NCBI GenBank assembly: GCA_016286835.1
Contig: JAEEUD010000008.1
Location: forward strand, 1-16,477
DNA length: 16,477 nt
Direction of reading: 5' to 3'
DNA from: Pyramidobacter sp.
Lineage (GTDB): Bacteria > Synergistota > Synergistia > Synergistales > Dethiosulfovibrionaceae
This document shows positions 1 through 5,861 of this stretch, piece after piece (the first letter of the stretch is position 1; each line of letters begins with the position of its first letter). Position numbers and translations under genes: made by a program. The notes under the pieces are model-generated. The model saw only the letters and a program-made list of their open reading frames with translations. It did no database searches and was not told the DNA's origin.

Positions 1-663
1 ACCAAGACCGACGAGGCAGGACACCTGCTTGAACCCATGGAGCAGCTGATCGTCGACGTGCCGGAGACATATCAGGGCGTCGTCATTGAAAAGCTTGCGG
101 CGCGGAAAGCTGAAATGATCAGCATGAACAATCTTTCGACCGGCATCGTCCGTATGGAGTTTGATATTCCTACGCGCGGTCTGCTTGGCTATCGCAACAC
201 GTTCCTTACCGACACCCGCGGTCTTGGTATCATGTCCTCGCGCTTCCGCGGCTACGATCTGTGGCGCGGTGAGGTCGTCAGCCGCAATCGCGGTTCGATG
301 ATCAGCATGGACACTGGCGCGGCAACCAGTTATCAGCTGGAAAACCTTCAGGAACGCGGCGTTCTCTTCATCAGCCCCGGGACAGAAGTCTACGCCGGAC
401 AGGTCGTCGGCGAACACTCGCGCCCGAATGACATCCCGTGCAACCCGACAAAGCGCAAGGCCATGACAAATTACCGTTCCTCGACAAAGGAGCTGGCAAC
501 GCATCTTGACGTACCGCGCACTGTCATTCTCGACAGAGCACTGGAATGGATCGCCGACGATGAACTGGTCGAAGCGACTCCTAAAGAGGTGCGCATCCGT
601 AAGACAATTCTTGACATGACCGAGCGTAAAAAAGCAGAAAAGCTGCTCAAGACAGAGGGATAA
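1..663 (+). CDS. typA: GTPase TypA/BipA, C-terminal part (5' end outside window)
   Basis: This is the last 220 residues of the translational GTPase TypA (BipA). TypA is an EF-G-like factor that binds the ribosome and supports 50S assembly and stress or cold adaptation. The reading frame is open from base 1, so the G domain and start lie upstream of the window. The visible part covers the EF-G-like domain V region and the TypA-specific C-terminal domain. Family signatures include EPMEQLIVDVPE near the edge, IPTRGLLGYRNTFLTDTRG, the ERGVLFISPGTEVYAGQVVGE stretch, the NDIPCNPTKRKAMTNYRSS stretch and the DDELVEATPKEVRIRK stretch near the end. LepA and EF-G lack this C-terminal block, so the assignment is firm. 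The gene ends in TAA, and gpsA begins 21 nt downstream on the same strand, so the two may share a transcript. No terminator lies between them. Confidence 0.95.
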   Translation, partial: TKTDEAGHLLEPMEQLIVDVPETYQGVVIEKLAARKAEMISMNNLSTGIVRMEFDIPTRGLLGYRNTFLTDTRGLGIMSSRFRGYDLWRGEVVSRNRGSMISMDTGAATSYQLENLQERGVLFISPGTEVYAGQVVGEHSRPNDIPCNPTKRKAMTNYRSSTKELATHLDVPRTVILDRALEWIADDELVEATPKEVRIRKTILDMTERKKAEKLLKTEG

Positions 664-684
664 CTTTTTTAGGAGGGAGTTTTG

Positions 685-1674
685 ATGAGCAAGATTGCAG
701 TTTTTGGAGCGGGGACGTGGGGTACCGCGCTTTCACAAAGCCTTGCCAGAAGCGGACATGAAGTCTGTATCTGGTGTTTTGAGCACGAACTGGCTCCGGC
801 CATAAACACGAAACACTACAATCCGGTCTATCTTCCGGAATTTGAACTTTCGCCGCTTATTTCCGCAACAGAATCTATCGAAGAAGCTGCTCATTTTTCC
901 GACTTTTGGCTGTTTGTCACGCCAACGCAGTTTCTGCGCGGCACATTGCAGCAACTCAAGTCTTACTATAAACCTGAAATTGAGATCGCAAACGCAGCTA
1001 AAGGCGTCGAGATCAGCTCGCTGAAACTGATCAGCCAGATTGTTGAGGAAGTGCTGCCCGGCGCTTCATTCACCGTTCTTTCCGGTCCCAGCCACGCCGA
1101 AGAAGTCATTCGCAATCTGCCGCTGGCTGTCGTCAGTGCGTCGATTGATCCACAAGCAGCCGAGCTTTGGCAAAAGCTTTTCAACCGTGACGCCTTCCGT
1201 GTATACACCAGTTCCGATGTAATCGGCGTTGAAACAGGCGCGGCAGTTAAAAATGTCGTGGCCGTCGCTTCCGGAATGCTGCACAGCATGGAAATGGGCG
1301 ATAATGCCACGGCTGCGATGGTTACGCGTGGTCTCTCGGAGATAGTTCGTCTGGGAGTTGCTCTTGGCGGCAAACCTGCGACGTTCTCCGGCCTCGCCGG
1401 CGTCGGTGACCTGATGGTCACCGCCTACAGCCGTCATTCCCGCAATTTCCGACTCGGTGAAATGCTCGGCCAAGGGAAAACGCTTGATGAAGCGACAAAA
1501 GCGCTTGGTCAGGTGGCCGAAGGGATCTACACCGTCAAAGCGGTTAAAAAGCTCTCAGAAAAACTCAACGTCGAGATGCCGATTTCTAACGCCGTTTATG
1601 AGATCCTCTACGGAGGCATGTCGTTAAATGAGGCCGTTAAATCACTTCTGTCCCGCTCTCCCAAGCCGGAATAG
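685..1674 (+). CDS. gpsA: NAD(P)+-dependent glycerol-3-phosphate dehydrogenase
   Basis: GpsA reduces dihydroxyacetone phosphate to sn-glycerol-3-phosphate in the cytoplasm, supplying the backbone for phospholipid synthesis. The product is 329 residues, a normal length. It has the N-terminal Rossmann motif GAGTWG at 8-13, SGPSHAEE at 133-140, the catalytic-lysine segment GAAVKN at 185-190 (K189), GLAGVGDL at 236-243 and SRNFR at 252-256. I chose ATG at 685 because AGGAGG at 671-676 sits 8 nt upstream. A TTG at 682 would add one residue and sits closer than is usual to the Shine-Dalgarno. The gene follows typA by 21 nt. PlsC, which uses acyl donors on the lysophosphatidate derived from this product, is encoded on the other strand in the same window. 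No clear terminator follows the TAG stop. Confidence 0.96.
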   Translation: MSKIAVFGAGTWGTALSQSLARSGHEVCIWCFEHELAPAINTKHYNPVYLPEFELSPLISATESIEEAAHFSDFWLFVTPTQFLRGTLQQLKSYYKPEIEIANAAKGVEISSLKLISQIVEEVLPGASFTVLSGPSHAEEVIRNLPLAVVSASIDPQAAELWQKLFNRDAFRVYTSSDVIGVETGAAVKNVVAVASGMLHSMEMGDNATAAMVTRGLSEIVRLGVALGGKPATFSGLAGVGDLMVTAYSRHSRNFRLGEMLGQGKTLDEATKALGQVAEGIYTVKAVKKLSEKLNVEMPISNAVYEILYGGMSLNEAVKSLLSRSPKPE

Positions 1675-1767
1675 ATACTTAGCGCTGTTTGTCCAGTCTA
1701 ACATTAAAATATCACTTGCGTTCTTACGCGACTTATAGTAAACTTCATTCATGGTTTCATAAATTTC

Positions 1768-1776
1768 AAGGAGGTG
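1768..1776 (+). promoter_or_regulatory. strong Shine-Dalgarno of the ferredoxin gene
   Basis: AAGGAGGTG is nearly fully complementary to the 16S rRNA 3' end and lies 8 nt before the ATG at 1785. It decides the short 56-residue start over an in-frame open stretch beginning at 1689. Confidence 0.85.
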
Positions 1777-1784
1777 TTTCTCTC

Positions 1785-1955
1785 ATGGCAGCAAAGGTTA
1801 ATAAGGACGTGTGCGTGGGCTGCGGCGCTTGCGAAGGTGCGTGCCCCGTCAGCGCGATTTCGATGGTTGACGGCAAATCCACCGTCAACGAAGGCACCTG
1901 CGTCGATTGCGGCACCTGCGTCAGCACCTGCCCCGTCGAGGCTATTTCCCTGTAA
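1785..1955 (+). CDS. 2[4Fe-4S] ferredoxin, clostridial type
   Basis: This small cytoplasmic electron carrier holds two [4Fe-4S] clusters at low potential. The 56-residue product is the usual size for clostridial-type ferredoxins. It has two CxxCxxCxxxCP motifs: C10, C13, C16 and C20 followed by P21, and C39, C42, C45 and C49 followed by P50. The halves are similar to each other, as expected from the internal duplication in this family. The ATG at 1785 is set by the strong AAGGAGGTG at 1768-1776 with 8 nt spacing. Upstream in-frame codons at 1689-1784 have no such site and would add a non-homologous leader. The gene lies 110 nt after gpsA and carries its own terminator, so it is probably transcribed alone. 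A TATAGT at 1734-1739 could be a -10 element, but I see no good -35 partner. The redox partner cannot be read from this locus. Confidence 0.95.
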   Translation: MAAKVNKDVCVGCGACEGACPVSAISMVDGKSTVNEGTCVDCGTCVSTCPVEAISL

Positions 1956-1967
1956 GCACCAAATCGG

Positions 1968-2000
1968 GCCGTTCTCACTTGTGAGGGCGGCTTCTTTTTT
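1968..2000 (+). terminator. Rho-independent terminator of the ferredoxin gene
   Basis: GCCGTTCTCAC at 1968-1978 pairs with GTGAGGGCGGC at 1981-1991, including two G·U pairs. The stem is capped by a very short loop (probably CTTG) and followed by TTCTTTTTT at 1992-2000. It begins 12 nt after the ferredoxin stop. The opposite strand has no U-tract here, so it acts in the plus direction only. Confidence 0.85.
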
Positions 2001-2018
2001 CATCTCTTTAAGTGTTCA

Positions 2019-2068
2019 TAAAAACAGACGGCAAACTGCGAATGACCGCAGTTTGCCGTCTGTTTTTA
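2019..2068. terminator. long perfect inverted repeat, bidirectional terminator between convergent genes
   Basis: A perfect 22-bp arm at 2019-2040 is repeated in inverse at 2047-2068, with a 6-nt loop (AATGAC). Each outer end is an A-tract or T-tract, so both transcripts end in a GC-rich stem plus U-run. On the plus strand it backs up the ferredoxin terminator at 1968-2000. On the minus strand it is the only visible terminator for the DUF255 gene, whose TAA stop (2066-2068) lies inside the right arm. Confidence 0.85.
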
Positions 2069-3829
2069 GTCTTTCGAGTTAGAGATATAAGATTCCAATC
2101 GCAGGACTCCAAGCGTCAGACCGGCACAGGATGCTGGATATTCGTTTAAAGCACCGCCAAAAGCGGAAATAAGATTTTCGGCACGTTTCTTCCAGACATT
2201 ATCTCCTGTCAGCTTCAGCAAAGTGACGAGATTATTGAGCATGATTCCAGTCCCTGAAAACATGTAATCGTCCCCTGCATCCCAAGCAGGCATGAGTTCG
2301 TGGTCAGAAGAAGCGGCAAGGCTCAATGCGCCTTCAGCACCGAACAGTTCGCCGCATCTTTCTGTCCACTTCCGCGCCGTATCAAGCCATTTCGAATCAT
2401 CAGTTGCACGGAAGAGTTCAAGATACGCCCAGACCAGCGAGCTCATATCTTCAAGAGTCGCATCCCCTCCACGTGTATCGCCGTAAAGAGCATTGGCAGG
2501 TGTACCATCCAAGATAAAGCAGTTCTCGATCCGTCCGATGATCCGCAGGGCGACTGCAAGCCATTCAGGTTCACCCATTTTCCTCGCAGCACGAGCGGAA
2601 AGAGCTGCGATCATAGCGTTATCCAGCAAGCGCACGCGTTCTTCCAGAGGCGGAAGAAGACGTTCTTCCCGGGCCTCTGCCAAAGAGGTTGCCAAAGAGA
2701 CTATGTTCTTTGCTGCCCCCCCAAAGAACGGAAGATTTAAACCAGTCTGGCAGCCCGTCAATGGATCCAGATAATTTCCCTCTTTCGTCATGCCTAGGCA
2801 TGAACTGTCCTGTTCTAGTGCCGCATCTGCTTCTGCTTTATCCCACAGATAATAACGATCCAGCAAACGCGCGTCGCTCAGACTTTCCCCTGCACACAGC
2901 AATCCGTCGCCACGATCAAAACGCCCGAGGATAAAGTTCATACTCTCGGCAAAAACTGAGCCTGCCCCTGATTCTTCACCAAGAGTCTGTACGCACTCCA
3001 TCAGCGCTAAACAAAGTGCGGCGTTCTGCCCGGCGTGTTTTCCAAGATAGGGCCAACTCCACTCACGATCACGGCAATAGTCGTGAAATCCCCCTTCCAA
3101 AGGATCGTGGAGACCTCCAAGACACAGGGCGCTAAGAGTGCGCCGCAAATGTCCCCGCATCTTTTCATCCTCTGGCATATGCCGGCAGAGCCACGCAGAC
3201 AACGCCATTTTTGGTGCCTGTGGAAACTTTGGCAGTTCTCCCCAACCGCCATAATCCGCGTCTGCTTCGCTTTTCAACTGTGCAGCAGTACGATGTAACA
3301 GGTCTTTTTCCATAGGAGCCGAACATGGCGACAGTGCTTCCCTCATCTGCACCGCGTAACTTGCCGCCGCCTCATTGATCTGCGGACGCTTCATCAGCCA
3401 CAGCCATTTGATTCTCCGCAACACTTCAAGAAGTCCCGGCGTTTTTGTACTGGCGCTTTGACGAGGCATATAAGCAGAAGCAAAAATAGGCTCGCGCAAA
3501 GGCGTCAGAAAAAGAAACAATGGCCAGCCGGCATGTCCCAGCATGATCTGAGCCATTGCGCGAGCCGCCTGTGTTACATGAGGCGAAGCGGAAGCATCGC
3601 AGAGGACAGGGATATAATCGTTGTTGAGCAGCGCAACGATTTCCTTATCGTCAAAGTTATCCTTCATTGCATATGACCAGCGACTTGTCGCATTGACAAC
3701 GCACACGCACAAGGGTCTGTCAAGTTTTTGCGCACGCTCCAGCGTCGCAGCGTTCCAGTATCTCCATTCGATCGGTCCCTGCGCCATGGCCCGCAGCAAG
3801 GGATTGGCTGAATTGTTACACTTTTCCAT
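2066..3829 (-). CDS. DUF255/YyaL-like protein: degenerate thioredoxin-fold domain plus helical-barrel domain
   Basis: The 587-residue product belongs to the YyaL/SSP411 (spermatogenesis-associated protein 20) family, whose bacterial role is not well defined. It has an N-terminal thioredoxin-like domain (about 15-130) followed by an all-alpha, glycosidase-like toroid. Recognisable pieces are GPIEWRYW (18-25), HAGWPLFLFLTP (99-110, keeping the GWPL proline), KFPQAPKM (201-208), GGFHDYCRDREW (246-257) and the segment around 459-490 with LELF. The usual CHWCH active site reads SRWSY at 49-53, so both thioredoxin cysteines are replaced by serine. The PHFEKMLYDQA-type motif of relatives is also altered, to PYLGKHAGQNA (260-270). 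Members I know are mostly longer, around 650-690 residues. The ATG overlaps the HAD gene by 14 nt, and its GGGAGGAA site lies inside that gene, suggesting coupled translation. There is no signal peptide, so a cytoplasmic location is likely. Confidence 0.88.
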   Translation of the reverse strand: MEKCNNSANPLLRAMAQGPIEWRYWNAATLERAQKLDRPLCVCVVNATSRWSYAMKDNFDDKEIVALLNNDYIPVLCDASASPHVTQAARAMAQIMLGHAGWPLFLFLTPLREPIFASAYMPRQSASTKTPGLLEVLRRIKWLWLMKRPQINEAAASYAVQMREALSPCSAPMEKDLLHRTAAQLKSEADADYGGWGELPKFPQAPKMALSAWLCRHMPEDEKMRGHLRRTLSALCLGGLHDPLEGGFHDYCRDREWSWPYLGKHAGQNAALCLALMECVQTLGEESGAGSVFAESMNFILGRFDRGDGLLCAGESLSDARLLDRYYLWDKAEADAALEQDSSCLGMTKEGNYLDPLTGCQTGLNLPFFGGAAKNIVSLATSLAEAREERLLPPLEERVRLLDNAMIAALSARAARKMGEPEWLAVALRIIGRIENCFILDGTPANALYGDTRGGDATLEDMSSLVWAYLELFRATDDSKWLDTARKWTERCGELFGAEGALSLAASSDHELMPAWDAGDDYMFSGTGIMLNNLVTLLKLTGDNVWKKRAENLISAFGGALNEYPASCAGLTLGVLRLESYISNSKD

Positions 3830-4463
3830 GAAGTTCCTCCCACAGTTTCGGCAATTCGCTTAAAGTCTCTATGACAAAATCAGCCCCGCTCTTACGGAGC
3901 TGATCAGCAGTATGATTCCCACTCGTTACCCCTACGGCTCTGACACCGGCATTCCGGGCAGTTTCCATGTCGATGCCGGTATCCCCGACGTACATTCCTT
4001 CAGAAGGCAAAAAATGCATTCTCCGCGCTGCTTCGAGCACGATCGCCGGATCAGGTTTCGGTTTATGATCATCGATCCCAACAATTACAGGGAAATACTG
4101 TTCAAGCCCCGCAGCACGAACGATACCGGACGGCGTGAGACGATTCGTAGCGATAGCAAGAGACGCTCCTGATGATTTGAGGTATTCAAGAGTTGGTATT
4201 GTCTCTTTAAAAGCTCTTACACCCGCGTAGTTACGTTCAACAAAAAGTTTTCGATATCTTGGCAACCATTCCGTTTCTGCTGGTCCATCGCCCCAGAAAA
4301 AGCGCATTGCATCCACGAGCGCCCAACCAATCGTCGGGCGTACTTCACCAAGAGTCAGCGAACGCAGTTTTTTTTCCTGCGCAAGAGCGTTCAAGTTGCC
4401 GCAGATGGCAATAGCACTGTCAACCAGCGTCAGGTCGAAATCAAATATGACACCTTTAATCAC
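3816..4463 (-). CDS. HAD-superfamily hydrolase, phosphoglycolate phosphatase-like
   Basis: This is a cytoplasmic HAD phosphatase of the Gph/PpaX type; the exact phosphate ester cannot be named from sequence. All four HAD motifs are present in the 215-residue product: motif I DFDLTL with D8 and D10, motif II ending AIATN with T106, motif III KPKPDP with K134, and motif IV GDTGID with D161 and D165. A helical cap lies between motifs I and II. The L in DFDLTL replaces the more common G. I prefer the GTG at 4463, which gives the typical N-terminus MIKGVIFDFD and has GGTGA 5 nt upstream. The GTG at 4472 would add MNS but has no visible Shine-Dalgarno. The gene is first in a two-gene unit with the DUF255 gene, driven by the minus-strand promoter at 4511-4539. 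Confidence 0.9.
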   Translation of the reverse strand: MIKGVIFDFDLTLVDSAIAICGNLNALAQEKKLRSLTLGEVRPTIGWALVDAMRFFWGDGPAETEWLPRYRKLFVERNYAGVRAFKETIPTLEYLKSSGASLAIATNRLTPSGIVRAAGLEQYFPVIVGIDDHKPKPDPAIVLEAARRMHFLPSEGMYVGDTGIDMETARNAGVRAVGVTSGNHTADQLRKSGADFVIETLSELPKLWEELHGKV

Positions 4464-4510
4464 AGAATTCACCGCTTTTCAGGTGCTGAAAATTGCTTTT
4501 CGCTCTTGAT

Positions 4511-4539
4511 ATTGTACCGTCTTTGCCGGGAAATGTGAA
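4511..4539 (-). promoter_or_regulatory. sigma-70-type promoter for the HAD-DUF255 genes
   Basis: Read on the minus strand, TTCACA (4539-4534) and TACAAT (4516-4511) are separated by 17 bp. Each matches the consensus at five of six positions. The predicted start near 4504 leaves a leader of about 30-40 nt before the GTG. Confidence 0.65.
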
Positions 4540-4545
4540 TTCCCG
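4527..4545. promoter_or_regulatory. palindrome over the minus-strand -35 element, candidate operator
   Basis: CGGGAA at 4527-4532 and TTCCCG at 4540-4545 form a 6-bp inverted repeat around a 7-bp centre. It covers the TTCACA -35 element of the HAD promoter and lies upstream of the TAXI promoter. Position and symmetry suggest a repressor site, but no regulator gene is in the window and chance is not excluded. Confidence 0.3.
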
Positions 4546-4617
4546 ACCAGAAACACTTTTTCGTTTCGTTTTACCAGTTTTCCCCAAAAGTGAAAACTTA
4601 TCTTGAAAAATCGGTTC

Positions 4618-4647
4618 TTGACAGACTCCGTTAAAAACATGTATACT
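4618..4647 (+). promoter_or_regulatory. strong sigma-70 promoter of the TRAP transport operon
   Basis: A consensus -35 TTGACA (4618-4623) and -10 TATACT (4642-4647) are separated by 18 bp. The predicted start near 4654 gives a leader of about 90 nt before the binding-protein ATG at 4745. This is the best promoter in the window and fits high expression of a solute-binding protein. Confidence 0.85.
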
Positions 4648-4744
4648 TATCCAAGTGGAATTGTTTCGTTTTGCGCTTTGGCCCAATATACTGCCAGTGT
4701 GTCAAACGTTACAATCCGCAATTCACAATCAGGAGGTTTTACTC

Positions 4745-5740
4745 ATGAAAAAGGTTCTTGCGCTCTGTGCTCTTCTTGCCACAGTTCTGACGGGAACTGC
4801 TCTGGCTGACACGCCTACGCAGCTCAAGTTTATGGCGGGCCCTCCCGGTGGCAACTGGTTCGCTCTTGGCGGTGAGCTGGCTGACCTCTGGAGCAAAGAG
4901 ATTATGCCCACCACCAGCGTCACTGGCGGCGCTGTCGGCAATATCATCAATGCCAATGCCCGCAAGTGCGATCTTGGGTTCTCCAACACGTCGATGGTCG
5001 CCGTGGCTCAGAAGGGCAGCGACCTTGCCACGTTCAAGAAGGAAGTCAAGAACGCCAAACTGCTCGCCAACCTTTACACTCAGTACACTTACTTCCTTGC
5101 CCGCAAGGATTTCGCAGAGAAGAACGGTGTAAAGACCGTTGACGATCTGATCAACAAGAAGCTCGGCTTCCGCTTTGCGACGCTGAAGACCGGCACGGGC
5201 TCTGAGTTCGTCGTCAAGAACATCTTTGAGGCAGGTTTCGGCATCGACTACCGCAAGGCTTTCAAAGAGTGGGGCGGCAGCGTGGAGTACGCTTCCTACT
5301 CTGGCGGCGCTGATCTGATTGCCGACAACCACCTTGACGTTTTCGCGTTCTCTGTCGGCAAGGTTGCCGCGATCGTCATGCAGATCGAGAGCACGACCGA
5401 TATCGTCATCCTCGGCATGGAACAGGCCACGCTTGATAAGGTCGGCGAAGCCATCGGTACCGTGACGTTCAACGTTGATCCTGGCATTTACAAGTCCGTG
5501 CCCGCAGGTGCTGAGCCTGTCAAGGTCGTCGGCGACTACACCTGCATCGTCGTCCGCGGCGATCTTGACGATAAGGTCGTCTATGATCTCTGCAAGTCGA
5601 TGTACACGAATGTCGAGATGCTCGCCAAGGGCGTGAAGGACATCGCCGAGCTTGATCCCAAGTCTGCCGTGCCTGAGAAGGGCCTTGACTGCCACCCCGG
5701 TGCTGTGATGTACTGGAAGGACGTTCTCGCGTCCAAATAA
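4745..5740 (+). CDS. TAXI-family TRAP transporter solute-binding protein
   Basis: This is the periplasmic receptor that captures a solute (often a carboxylate or amino acid) and hands it to the ion-gradient-driven TRAP permease encoded next. The product is 331 residues, usual for TAXI receptors. Residues 1-21 form a signal peptide: KK, a hydrophobic core, then an ALA/D cleavage site after A21. Mature-domain signatures are GPPGGNWFALGGELADLW (32-49), TGGAVGNIINANARKCDLGF (60-79), the GFRFATLKTGTGSEF region (141-155) and CHPGAVMYWKD near the end (316-326). The ATG at 4745 has AGGAGG 8 nt upstream (4731-4736). Codon choice looks strongly biased, consistent with abundant protein. C8 lies in the signal peptide but does not make a proper lipobox, so I do not call a lipoprotein. 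The substrate cannot be predicted. Confidence 0.95.
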   Translation: MKKVLALCALLATVLTGTALADTPTQLKFMAGPPGGNWFALGGELADLWSKEIMPTTSVTGGAVGNIINANARKCDLGFSNTSMVAVAQKGSDLATFKKEVKNAKLLANLYTQYTYFLARKDFAEKNGVKTVDDLINKKLGFRFATLKTGTGSEFVVKNIFEAGFGIDYRKAFKEWGGSVEYASYSGGADLIADNHLDVFAFSVGKVAAIVMQIESTTDIVILGMEQATLDKVGEAIGTVTFNVDPGIYKSVPAGAEPVKVVGDYTCIVVRGDLDDKVVYDLCKSMYTNVEMLAKGVKDIAELDPKSAVPEKGLDCHPGAVMYWKDVLASK

Positions 5741-5774
5741 CCGCGAAAAGCATAATAAACACGCAATACGTTCG

Positions 5775-5801
5775 GAAGGCAGGCTCCAAAAGCCTGCCTT
5801 C
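5775..5801 (+). promoter_or_regulatory. intergenic hairpin between binding protein and permease
   Basis: GAAGGCAGGCT (5775-5785) and AGCCTGCCTTC (5791-5801) form a perfect 11-bp stem with loop CCAAA. The following bases, TCTAGTTAC, are not a U-tract, so full termination is unlikely. It probably blocks 3' exonucleases or partly attenuates, keeping binding-protein mRNA above permease mRNA. Confidence 0.65.
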
Positions 5802-5844
5802 TCTAGTTACACGTTTTGCCGCCTGCGGCATATCAACTCCTGAC

Positions 5845-5860
5845 TGAGAGGCTGATCTCA
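5845..5860 (+). promoter_or_regulatory. permease Shine-Dalgarno inside a small hairpin
   Basis: TGAGA (5845-5849) can pair with TCTCA (5856-5860) around loop GGCTGA, just before the ATG at 5862. The only Shine-Dalgarno candidate, GAGAGG (5846-5851), is weak and lies 10 nt from the ATG. It would be partly hidden by this stem, which would keep permease translation low. Confidence 0.35.
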
Positions 5861-5861
5861 A

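Noticed and set aside
1675..1784. Promoter for the ferredoxin gene
   Set aside because: TATAGT at 1734-1739 looks like a -10 element, but TTGCGT is only 12 bp upstream and no other -35 candidate has correct spacing. It is mentioned under the gene only.
4456..4686. Short minus-strand open frame upstream of the HAD gene
   Set aside because: It covers both divergent promoters, its product has no family resemblance, and it has no Shine-Dalgarno.
4745..4810. Lipoprotein signal for the TAXI receptor
   Set aside because: The cysteine at residue 8 is too close to the N-terminus and lacks a lipobox. An ordinary cleavage site after A21 fits better.
4739..5695. 318-residue open frame on the minus strand inside the TAXI receptor gene
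   Set aside because: It mirrors the strongly biased codons of the receptor gene, has no Shine-Dalgarno and no recognisable domain. The plus-strand gene has a signal peptide, family motifs and a strong promoter.
5818..5829. GCCGC-CT-GCGGC inverted repeat before the permease
   Set aside because: A two-base loop leaves at most a four-pair stem with no U-tract. It is too small to call without conservation data.
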